Assembly: GCF_934643405.1 (NCBI RefSeq) | Contig: NZ_CAKUCL010000326.1 | Span: 1 to 6,988 of the forward strand | Direction of reading: 5' to 3' | DNA: 6,988 nt | DNA from: an uncultured Actinoplanes sp. | GTDB lineage: Bacteria; Actinomycetota; Actinomycetes; Mycobacteriales; Micromonosporaceae | Shown: positions 1-5,458 of the stretch, one piece after another | Layout: each line of letters starts with the position of its first letter | How positions within the stretch are numbered: position 1 is the stretch's first letter | The notes under the pieces: generated by a model | What the model was told of the DNA's origin: nothing | Database searches by the model: none | Seen by the model: the letters and a program-made list of their open reading frames with translations, nothing else | Translations under genes and position numbers: made by a program

Positions 1-126
1 CCGGCCGCCGCCGCTTCCGACGCCGCCGCCCTCGGAGGAACCCCGGCCGCCGCCGCTTCCGACGCCACTGCTCCCGCCGCGGCCGCTTCCGACGCCGCCG
101 CGCGCGCCGCCGCCGCTTTCGACGCC
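1..126 (+). repeat. Ala-rich octapeptide repeat tract in the pectate lyase N-terminus
   Basis: The octapeptide PAAAASDA is encoded at 1-24, 43-66 and 73-96, with a degenerate fourth copy (RAAAAFDA) at 103-126. The first two copies are identical at the DNA level over 24 bases and are spaced 42 bases apart; later units are 30 bases apart. The tract sits before the conserved lyase domain, so it probably is a flexible spacer just after the signal peptide, or a linker to an upstream domain outside the window. Such GC-rich direct repeats are prone to length change by slippage. The tract may begin before base 1. Confidence 0.75.
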
Positions 127-1404
127 GCCGCTCCCCTGGGCGCCCCCGCCCGGTCCGCTGCCCCTCCGCCCTCGGCCGCCTCCCGGTGGCCGGCCCGGCA
201 GACGCTGCCGGCGAACGACGGCTGGGCCTCCGCCGGCACCGGCACCACCGGTGGTTCCGCCGCGGACGCCGCCCACGTCTTCGTCGTGCGCGACCGCGCC
301 GAACTCGTCACCGCCCTGGGCGGCGACGCCGCCACCAACGGCCAGAACGCCACCCCGAAGATCGTCCTGGTCAGCGGCCGCATCGACCTCGCCGACGGCC
401 GGACCTGCGCCGACTTCGCCGAGCCCGGCTACTCGCTCGACGCGTTCCTGGCCGCCTACGACCCGGCCGTCTGGGGCCGCGCCACGAAACCCAGCGGCCC
501 GCTCGAGGACGCCCGCGCCCGGTCGGCCAAACGGCAGGGCGAACAGATCAAGATCAACGTCGGCAGCAACACCACGATCGTCGGGGTCGACGGCGGACGG
601 CTGGACCACGGCAGCCTCGTGCTCACCAACGTCAGCAACGTCATCGTCCGCAACCTGGAGGTCACCGACGCCGCCGACTGCTTCCCCGCCTGGGATCCCA
701 CCGACGGCTCAACCGGCAACTGGAACTCGCTCTACGACCTGGTCTCGCTCAGCGGCGCCACCAACGTCTGGCTCGACCACAACACGTTCAGCGACGGCAA
801 CAACCATGACAGCGCGCAACCGCTGTACTTCGGCCGCCCGTACCAGGTGCACGACGGCGCCACCGACGTCATCCGCGGCTCGGACCTGGTCACGGTGTCC
901 TGGAACGACTACTACGACCACGACAAGACCATGCTCATCGGCTCGACCGACACGCCCGGCGCGGACGTCGGCAAGCTGCGCGTCACCGTGCACCACAACC
1001 GTTTCGGCAACGTCCTGCAGCGGGCGCCGCGGGTCCGTTTCGGCCAGGTCGACGTCTACAACAATCTGTACATCGCCACCGACGACGCCTACCAGTACTC
1101 ACTCGGCGTAGGCGTCGAGTCCAGCATCTACGCCGAGAACAACTTCTTCCGCCTCGGCGCCGACGTCCCCGCCGCCGACGTCATCCACTACTGGAAGGGC
1201 ACGAGGATCACCGCTGCCGGATCCTTGGTCCAGGTCGGTTCCCGTACGCCGCAGCCCGTCGACCTGGTGGCCGAGTACAACGCCGCGTACGACCCCGACC
1301 TGCTGGCGGACGCCGGTTGGCGGCCTTCCCTGCGTACGCGCGTGGACCCCACCTGGGCGGTCCCGGTGCTCGTGCCCCTGGCCGCCGGCGCTCACCGTCT
1401 CTGA
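1..1404 (+). CDS. Secreted pectate lyase, polysaccharide lyase family 1 (5' partial)
   Basis: This enzyme would cleave polygalacturonate (pectin backbone) by calcium-dependent beta-elimination outside the cell. The frame is open from the first base, so the true start and signal peptide lie upstream; the GTG at 286 is internal, because conserved family sequence (TLPANDGWASAGTGTTGG, codons 68-85) precedes it. Codons 1-45 are an Ala-rich repeat linker. The parallel beta-helix follows: VWLDH at codons 256-260 (the WxDH motif near the calcium site), DHDKTMLIGS from codon 306, and QRAPRVRFG from codon 340, whose Arg341 (base 1021) aligns with the catalytic Arg of characterised PL1 lyases, with Arg344 and Arg346 nearby. 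The C-terminus (DPTWAVPVLV) looks complete, ending in TGA at 1402-1404. The gene converges on the anti-sigma gene 114 bases away. Family assignment is firm; preference for pectate over pectin is inferred from the PelC-like motifs. Confidence 0.93.
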   Translation, partial: PAAAASDAAALGGTPAAAASDATAPAAAASDAAARAAAAFDAAAPLGAPARSAAPPPSAASRWPARQTLPANDGWASAGTGTTGGSAADAAHVFVVRDRAELVTALGGDAATNGQNATPKIVLVSGRIDLADGRTCADFAEPGYSLDAFLAAYDPAVWGRATKPSGPLEDARARSAKRQGEQIKINVGSNTTIVGVDGGRLDHGSLVLTNVSNVIVRNLEVTDAADCFPAWDPTDGSTGNWNSLYDLVSLSGATNVWLDHNTFSDGNNHDSAQPLYFGRPYQVHDGATDVIRGSDLVTVSWNDYYDHDKTMLIGSTDTPGADVGKLRVTVHHNRFGNVLQRAPRVRFGQVDVYNNLYIATDDAYQYSLGVGVESSIYAENNFFRLGADVPAADVIHYWKGTRITAAGSLVQVGSRTPQPVDLVAEYNAAYDPDLLADAGWRPSLRTRVDPTWAVPVLVPLAAGAHRL

Positions 1405-1421
1405 CTTTGCCCAGCCCCGCC

Positions 1422-1451
1422 CCGGTGGTGGAGCACCTGGGCGGCCACCGG
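1422..1451. terminator. Possible bidirectional hairpin between convergent genes
   Basis: CCGGTGG (1422-1428) and CCACCGG (1445-1451) form a perfect 7-bp stem with a 16-base loop, placed 17 bases after the pectate lyase stop and about 70 bases beyond the anti-sigma stop on the other strand. There is no T tract on either side, and the large loop makes it weaker than the terminator at 3789. The position between convergent genes is the main support. Confidence 0.3.
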
Positions 1452-1518
1452 ACCGCCCTGCCGTACGCCAGCTGACCCGGATGGAGGTCGTCGACCGCTG
1501 ACGACGCCGCGCCAGAGG

Positions 1519-2223
1519 TCAGACCGCGACGTTGATGTACTCCTTGCCGGCCGTGTTCACGACCCGGACCGCGGCCACCTGGGCTGGGTCGATCAAGGCG
1601 CTTCCGTTCAGCGGGGTGCCGTTCTTCTCGCCCGCCTCGGAGACCAGCCAGCTGCCGGCCAGCACCGCGGCGCCGTCGCGGCCGATCACCTCCAGCTTGC
1701 AGCGCTCGCCCGCGGGGATGCCGCTGACCAGGGCGCTCACCCGCACCCAGCCGTTCGCCGGGATCACCGAGACGGTCATGCGGGCGCCCGAGGCCGTCGT
1801 GCCGCTCGCGGAGCGGGCGTCGGCGGGGAGGGACGCCGCCGGCGGCTGGGCCACCTGGGCCGGGGTGGACGGCGCGGTGGTGCGGCCGACCAGGACGCCA
1901 CCCGCCACGGCGATCGCCACCGCCGCGGCGGCTATCGAGGTCACCACGGCGAAGCGGCGGTGACGGCGGCCGGCCGACTCCTCGCGGACCTGGCGCAGCG
2001 TGCGCTGCAGTAGCAGGTCGGCGTCGTCGGGCGGGCCGTCGAGCAGCATCGCCTCGGGAACGTCGTCGAGGGCCGCCGACCACTCGCGCAGCGAGTCGAT
2101 CTCCTCGCGGCAGGTGGCGCACGTCGCGAGGTGCTCGTCGGCGCGCTGTTTCTCCTCCGGAGTCAGCATCTCCATCACGTACCCCGCCATGTCGACGTGG
2201 TCGTTGGTCTCCGGCGTGCTCAT
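1519..2223 (-). CDS. Zinc-binding membrane anti-sigma factor (RskA/RslA type)
   Basis: This 234-residue protein should sequester the adjacent ECF sigma factor at the membrane. The N-terminal cytoplasmic part carries an anti-sigma zinc motif His31-x3-Cys35-x2-Cys38, with a further His at residue 9 that could complete the site. A basic stretch (GRRHRR, 85-90) precedes one transmembrane helix at about 91-113. The rest (about 115-234) would lie outside the cytoplasm: a Pro/Ala/Ser/Thr-rich stalk, then a domain with NGWVRVSALVSGIPAGERC resembling RskA-like C-terminal domains, with a single Cys175. The ATG at 2221-2223 overlaps the sigma stop (TGA, 2220-2222) in an ATGA junction, which fixes the start and implies translational coupling. 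Release is probably by a redox/zinc change at the Hx3Cx2C site, by proteolysis, or both; the sequence does not say which. Confidence 0.9.
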   Translation of the reverse strand: MSTPETNDHVDMAGYVMEMLTPEEKQRADEHLATCATCREEIDSLREWSAALDDVPEAMLLDGPPDDADLLLQRTLRQVREESAGRRHRRFAVVTSIAAAAVAIAVAGGVLVGRTTAPSTPAQVAQPPAASLPADARSASGTTASGARMTVSVIPANGWVRVSALVSGIPAGERCKLEVIGRDGAAVLAGSWLVSEAGEKNGTPLNGSALIDPAQVAAVRVVNTAGKEYINVAV

Positions 2224-2753
2224 GATGCCAACCGTTCCGTGCCGGCCTCGCGCAAGGCCCGCAGCGCGTAGTAGGAGCGGGATTTCACCGTGCCCGGCGG
2301 GATGCCGAGCGCCTCGGCGGCCTCGGCCACCGTGTTGCCCTTGAGATAGACCTGTTCGAGCACCTCGCGGTGCTCGGCGGAGAGCCGGCTCAACGCGTCG
2401 ACCACCACCATGGACGTCACCACGCGGTCGGCGTGGTCGCCCTCGACCGCGGCGTCGGGCGGGCTCTCGCCCACCTCGGGGGGTCGCCTGCCGCGGGCCC
2501 GGATCTGGTCCAGCACGATGTTGCGGACGACGGTGAGCAGCCATCCCCGTACCGAACCCTTGCCGTTGTTCAGGCTGTCGGGGTGCCGCCAGGCACGCAC
2601 CAGCGCCTCCTGCACCACGTCCTCCGCGGCGGCGCGGTCGCGGGTCAGCTGCGTCGCGTAGGCGAGCATGGCCCGGCCGTGTTCCTGCCACAGCGATCTG
2701 ACGAGCGCTTCATCGGCCACCTCCCGGTGTGGTCTCGTCCTGCTCGACGGCAT
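2220..2753 (-). CDS. ECF-family RNA polymerase sigma factor (SigL-like)
   Basis: This 177-residue group IV sigma factor would direct RNA polymerase to a small regulon. Region 2 spans about residues 20-88: RDRAAAEDVVQEALVRAW is the region 2.1-2.2 core-binding helix and GWLLTVVRNIVLDQIRAR is region 2.3-2.4, which reads the -10 element. A variable acidic linker (about 89-113) follows. Region 4 is about 117-168, with LSAEHREVLEQVYLKGNT and the helix-turn-helix ending IPPGTVKSRSYYALRALR, which reads the -35. Length and domain order are normal for ECF factors, with no extra C-terminal domain. The start at 2753 is supported by GGGGAGAG just upstream. The layout and local sequence resemble Mycobacterium SigL-RslA; this is from memory of the family, not a search. 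It is cotranscribed with the downstream anti-sigma gene. Confidence 0.93.
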   Translation of the reverse strand: MPSSRTRPHREVADEALVRSLWQEHGRAMLAYATQLTRDRAAAEDVVQEALVRAWRHPDSLNNGKGSVRGWLLTVVRNIVLDQIRARGRRPPEVGESPPDAAVEGDHADRVVTSMVVVDALSRLSAEHREVLEQVYLKGNTVAEAAEALGIPPGTVKSRSYYALRALREAGTERLAS

Positions 2754-2757
2754 GTCT

Positions 2758-2765
2758 CTCTCCCC
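2758..2765 (-). promoter_or_regulatory. Ribosome binding site of the sigma factor gene
   Basis: On the minus strand GGGGAGAG lies four bases before the ATG at 2753. It is a strong purine-rich Shine-Dalgarno sequence and supports this start over any internal Met. Confidence 0.7.
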
Positions 2766-2842
2766 GCGGCAGGGTGTTTCCGCCGCTGCGTGCGATCTGG
2801 CGAAATCGACATCGACGAAGCTACTGTGCCGCGGCTACTCCC

Positions 2843-2871
2843 AGTACGGACGTGACCGCGCATCCGGATCA
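2843..2871 (-). promoter_or_regulatory. Candidate autoregulatory ECF promoter for the sigma operon
   Basis: Reading the minus strand, TGATCC (2871-2866) is followed after 17 bases by CGTACT (2848-2843). Compared with the TGAACC / CGTGTG pair facing the lipoprotein gene, the -35 differs at one position and the -10 shares the CGT core. A start here would give a leader of about 80 bases before the sigma ATG. Autoregulation is common among ECF operons, but this match is imperfect and could be chance in a 222-base region. Confidence 0.35.
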
Positions 2872-2898
2872 AAAATCTTGGGATTTGGCACATCCGGC

Positions 2899-2926
2899 TG
2901 AACCGGCCCGGACATAGCGGCGTGTG
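2899..2926 (+). promoter_or_regulatory. ECF (SigL-type) promoter of the lipoprotein gene
   Basis: TGAACC (2899-2904) and CGTGTG (2921-2926) are separated by 16 bases. This agrees with the TGAACC-N16/17-CGT consensus I recall for Mycobacterium tuberculosis SigL promoters. Transcription would begin near 2933, giving a leader of about 43 bases before the lipoprotein ATG at 2976. The gene for a SigL-like factor lies directly on the other side of this region, so the lipoprotein is the natural first target of that factor. No convincing housekeeping -10/-35 pair was seen for this gene. Confidence 0.6.
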
Positions 2927-2961
2927 GATGGCAGGCCCGGATGTCCCGGGCGGCGGGTGGC

Positions 2962-2970
2962 GAGGGAGAG
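2962..2970 (+). promoter_or_regulatory. Ribosome binding site that fixes the lipoprotein start
   Basis: GAGGGAGAG ends five bases before the ATG at 2976. This selects 2976 over an in-frame upstream start at 2922, which would add 18 residues before the signal peptide and would lie almost on top of the predicted -10 element. A second ATG follows directly at 2979. Confidence 0.7.
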
Positions 2971-2975
2971 CGGCC

Positions 2976-3767
2976 ATGATGAGGCGGAGCAGGACGATCT
3001 ACGTCGTGGTGGCGCTGGCCGGTGTCGTGAGCGTGGCGGGTTGCGACCTGCGGCTGGAGAGGGGTTCCGATCAGAACCCGCCGGAGGCGGCGGTGGAGCA
3101 GCCGGTGGCGGCGACGTCCGAGGCGCCGCTGTCTCCCGGGGGCCCGGCAGAACCTGGCGGTCTGGCGGGCGCGGGCGGCGGCGTGGACGGGCCGAGCGCG
3201 TCGCCCAGCGCGACACCGTCCCAGCAGGAGCAGAAGCAGGAGCAGCAGCAAGAGCAGCAGCAGCCGAACCGGAAGCCCACGGTCGCCAAGACCCAGAAGT
3301 GGGTGAAGATCTTCAGCGGCCCGTCGGACAAGGACATCACGCCGCCGCGGTCACGGACCTCCGGCAGCAACACGGTGGAGCTGAACGCCACCGAGAACGA
3401 GCAGATCGGCACGTACGTCACCGACGGCGCGGGCCGCACGCTCTACCGGTTCGACAACGACACCAACAAGCCGCCGAAGTCCACCTGCAACGGCGACTGC
3501 CAGAAGGCGTGGCCGCCACTGCTGATCAAGTCGCCCGGCAAGATCTTCCCGAAGGGCATCGACCCGAAGATCCTCGGATACGTCGAGCGCGCCGACGGCC
3601 ACTGCCAGGTCACGATCAACGGCTGGCCGGTCTACTACTTCATCGCCGACGCGAAGCCGGGCGACCTCAACGGGCAGGGCGTCAACGGCAAGTGGTTCGC
3701 GGTGGCGCCGGACGGCGGCAAGACCAAGCCGATTCCCGGCTTCCCGCCGACCAGCGGCGGCAACTGA
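2976..3767 (+). CDS. COG4315-type repeat lipoprotein, predicted ECF sigma target
   Basis: This 263-residue protein has a lipoprotein signal peptide: RRSR, a hydrophobic core (about 8-20) and a lipobox VAGC with Cys23 as the lipidated residue. An acidic/Pro/Gly/Ser spacer (about 24-82) and a Gln/Glu-rich stretch (83-96) should carry the folded part away from the membrane. The C-terminal domain (about 138-248) has two copies of the Yx(F/W/Y)xxD motif, YRFDND at 157-162 and YYFIAD at 220-225, each after a GRTL- or GWPV-type turn. It also has Cys171-x3-Cys175 followed by WPPL (179-182), and Cys210. These are marks of the 'secreted repeat of unknown function' family (Lipoprotein_15/COG4315). Its biochemical role is not established; the conserved cysteines could form a disulfide or bind a ligand. 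It is divergent from the sigma operon and ends before a strong terminator, so it is probably monocistronic. Confidence 0.9.
   Translation: MMRRSRTIYVVVALAGVVSVAGCDLRLERGSDQNPPEAAVEQPVAATSEAPLSPGGPAEPGGLAGAGGGVDGPSASPSATPSQQEQKQEQQQEQQQPNRKPTVAKTQKWVKIFSGPSDKDITPPRSRTSGSNTVELNATENEQIGTYVTDGAGRTLYRFDNDTNKPPKSTCNGDCQKAWPPLLIKSPGKIFPKGIDPKILGYVERADGHCQVTINGWPVYYFIADAKPGDLNGQGVNGKWFAVAPDGGKTKPIPGFPPTSGGN
3222..3263 (+). repeat. Gln/Glu-rich low-complexity codon repeat (CAG/GAG)
   Basis: Fourteen codons (residues 83-96 of the lipoprotein) are Gln, Glu or Lys only, made almost wholly of CAG, GAG, CAA and AAG, giving a near-triplet repeat. It joins the membrane-proximal spacer to the folded domain and is likely disordered or a short extended helix. 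Triplet repeats like this can vary in length between strains without breaking the frame. Confidence 0.8.
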
Positions 3768-3788
3768 GCTACGCACACCATCGGGGGT

Positions 3789-3822
3789 ACGCCCGGCGGC
3801 GGCTTCGGCCACCGCCGGGCGT
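3789..3822 (+). terminator. Strong intrinsic hairpin terminator after the lipoprotein gene
   Basis: ACGCCCGGCGG (3789-3799) pairs perfectly with CCGCCGGGCGT (3812-3822) over 11 bp. After one C-A mismatch the stem continues for three pairs (GGC/GCC) and closes on a UUCG tetraloop (3804-3807) in its most stable C(UUCG)G context. It starts 21 bases after the lipoprotein stop. There is no T tract, which is usual for actinobacterial terminators. It should isolate the lipoprotein from the esterase gene. Confidence 0.82.
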
Positions 3823-3865
3823 GTCATGTGCACCGCGCGCGGAAGGCCCCTGCGGGCCACATCAC

Positions 3866-3900
3866 TTGACATGATCATCGATGCGTAATGGGCTGAGACC
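3866..3900 (+). promoter_or_regulatory. Candidate promoter of the esterase gene with perfect -35 TTGACA
   Basis: TTGACA (3866-3871) is a perfect housekeeping -35 hexamer. The -10 is unclear: TAATGG at 3886 is 14 bases away and TGGGCT at 3889 is at the ideal 17 bases but poorly matched. The second choice would put the transcription start at or next to the A of the ATG at 3901, giving a leaderless message; this agrees with the poor Shine-Dalgarno (only GGCTGAG-like sequence). The overlapping palindromes ATGATCAT (3871-3878) and CATCGATG (3876-3883) lie between the elements, where a regulator could bind. Confidence 0.4.
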
Positions 3901-5391
3901 ATGCGTCGATTCGCCGGTCTGCTCGCCTTGGCCGCCCTCGCGCTCCCCTGCGTGGCGGCGACGGCACATCACCAGCCCACGGTCCGGACGGACAAGGGCG
4001 TGGTCCAGGGTGTCCGGGACTCCGGCGTCGACAGTTTCCTCGGCATCCGTTACGCGGCCCCGCCGACGGGCGACCTGCGCTGGCGAGCGCCCCGGCCGGC
4101 GGCTGCGTGGCGCGGCGTCGCGCGGGCCACGGCGTACGGGAACAGATGTCCCGCGGCGGCCAGCTCGAACGGACCCCGCACCGAGAACGAGGACTGCCTT
4201 TTCGTCAATGTGCAGCGGCCGTCCGGAGTCAGCCGGCCGCTGCCGGTCTATGTCTTCATTCACGGTGGCGGCCTGGTCAACGGCAGCTCCAACCAGGCGG
4301 ACATGGCGGCGATCGTGCGGCAGACCGGCGTGATCGGTGTGTCGTTCAATTATCGGCTCGGCGTTCTCGGGTTCCTCGGGCTGCCGGCGTTGACCGCCGA
4401 GAGCGGCGAGTCGGGCAGTTACGGATTCCAGGACCAGCAGGCGGCGTTGCGCTGGGTCCAGCGCAACATCAGGGCGTTCGGCGGCGATCCGCGACGGGTC
4501 ACCGTGGGCGGCGAATCGGCGGGTGGATGGTCGGTGTGCGGGCACCTGTCGGCGCCCGGTTCCCGCGGCACCTTCAGCCAGGCGATGATGCAGAGCGGTT
4601 CCTGCCTTTCCCGTACGGAAGGGGAAGCCGAGACCTCCGGAGAGGCGCTGCGGAGCGCCGTGGGCTGTGCCGACCTGGCCTGCCTGCGCGCCACCCCGGC
4701 GGGCCGCTTGCTGGACGCGCCGTCCGGCGGGTTCGCGCTGGTCCGCGGCACGCCGACACTGCCGGCCGACCCGCGCGAGGCGGTGGCGACCGGGCGGTTC
4801 GCCCGGGTGCCCGTGGTGATCGGCGCGAACCGGGACGAGGGCCGGACGTTCGCCCAGGGATTCATCGGGCAGGGACGTACGGCGTACGAAAGCTGGGTCT
4901 TGTCGACCTTCCCGGATCGTGCCGACGCGATTTTCCAGCGGTACCCGTGGCCGGCGACGAGTGACCGGTTCACCGCGGCCTATCTGGTCGGCGCCATCAT
5001 GACCGATTCCGGGGTGCTCGCCGGCATCGGCGGCTGCGCCAATCGCGCGCTGACCCGGGACCTGGCCCGATGGACGCGGACCTGGGCGTACGAATTCGCG
5101 CACCGCACCGGGCCGGGGCTCACACCGATCGAGGGGTACGTGTGGGGCGCCGGCCATGCGGCCGAATTGGCGTACCTGTTCCCGAGCTTCGACAACGGCA
5201 CGCCGATCGCACCCACGTTCGATGCTTTCGAGCGGCGGCTGGCGCGGGAGATGAAGGCGGCGTGGGGGTCGTTCGTGGCCCGGGGCACGCCCGGCTGGCC
5301 GCGGTATCCGGCGGTGATGTCGCTGGGCCCGGACCGGCTGCTGTCCGACGCCCAGCTGGCCGCCGAGCATCAGTGCGGGTTCTGGGACTGA
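3901..5391 (+). CDS. Secreted type-B carboxylesterase (alpha/beta hydrolase)
   Basis: This 496-residue enzyme hydrolyses carboxylic esters. It has a Sec signal peptide (MRRF, hydrophobic core 5-19, likely cleavage after ATA at residue 22); Cys17 is preceded by Pro, so it is not a lipobox. The COesterase family features are all present: GIRYAAPP (48-55), Cys83 and Cys99 placed for the usual first disulfide (NRCP ... EDCLFVNV), oxyanion-hole HGGG at 121-124, and the nucleophile elbow GESAG with Ser206. The acid is Glu313 in GANRDEG and the catalytic base His419 in WGAGHAAELAYLF. Length is normal for the family. The in-frame stop TAA at 3886 leaves ATG 3901 as the sensible start. The natural substrate cannot be read from sequence; para-nitrobenzyl-esterase-like proteins are broad. 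Nearness to pectate lyase and beta-glucosidase genes makes plant-derived esters plausible, as inference only. A terminator separates it from the lipoprotein gene. Confidence 0.92.
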   Translation: MRRFAGLLALAALALPCVAATAHHQPTVRTDKGVVQGVRDSGVDSFLGIRYAAPPTGDLRWRAPRPAAAWRGVARATAYGNRCPAAASSNGPRTENEDCLFVNVQRPSGVSRPLPVYVFIHGGGLVNGSSNQADMAAIVRQTGVIGVSFNYRLGVLGFLGLPALTAESGESGSYGFQDQQAALRWVQRNIRAFGGDPRRVTVGGESAGGWSVCGHLSAPGSRGTFSQAMMQSGSCLSRTEGEAETSGEALRSAVGCADLACLRATPAGRLLDAPSGGFALVRGTPTLPADPREAVATGRFARVPVVIGANRDEGRTFAQGFIGQGRTAYESWVLSTFPDRADAIFQRYPWPATSDRFTAAYLVGAIMTDSGVLAGIGGCANRALTRDLARWTRTWAYEFAHRTGPGLTPIEGYVWGAGHAAELAYLFPSFDNGTPIAPTFDAFERRLAREMKAAWGSFVARGTPGWPRYPAVMSLGPDRLLSDAQLAAEHQCGFWD

Positions 5392-5441
5392 TCGGTTGAT
5401 GCCGCGGGAGTGATCCGGGCCACTAATCTGAGGCGACCTCA

Positions 5442-5452
5442 CCTTCGAAGGG
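5442..5452 (+). promoter_or_regulatory. GH1 ribosome binding site inside a perfect 10-bp palindrome
   Basis: GAAGGG (5447-5452) lies six bases before the ATG at 5459 and is the probable Shine-Dalgarno. It is the right half of CCTTCGAAGG (5442-5451), a perfect palindrome. A -10-like TAATCT lies upstream at 5424-5429 but without a good -35. The palindrome could be a small operator half or chance; it does not match the CebR-type operator I know for actinobacterial beta-glucosidase genes. Confidence 0.5.
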
Positions 5453-5458
5453 TCGTCG

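Noticed and set aside
286..288. GTG as the start of the pectate lyase
   Set aside because: Conserved family sequence lies upstream in the same frame, which stays open to base 1; starting here would remove the first part of the domain and leave no signal peptide.
1208..2122. A minus-strand frame overlapping the anti-sigma gene and pectate lyase end
   Set aside because: Arg/Pro/Gly-rich composition with no domains; the anti-sigma frame in the same place has a zinc motif, a membrane helix and coupling to the sigma gene.
2224..2691. Extension of the anti-sigma frame upstream of its ATG, which would make a 390-residue protein
   Set aside because: The extra part is the sigma gene read out of frame. 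The ATGA junction at 2220-2223 is the natural start, and the protein from there has the usual anti-sigma layout.
2922..2975. Earlier in-frame start for the lipoprotein
   Set aside because: It adds 18 residues (several Pro/Gly/Trp) before the signal peptide, has no good ribosome site, and lies on the predicted -10 element; the start at 2976 has a strong one.
3845..3858. Second small hairpin GGCCC-CTGC-GGGCC before the esterase promoter
   Set aside because: Only five base pairs with no T tract; expected often at this GC content, and a much stronger terminator lies just upstream.
3901..3966. Esterase as a lipoprotein because of Cys17 near the signal peptide end
   Set aside because: The residue before the cysteine is Pro and the preceding pattern does not fit a lipobox; a signal peptidase I site (ATA, residues 20-22) is present.
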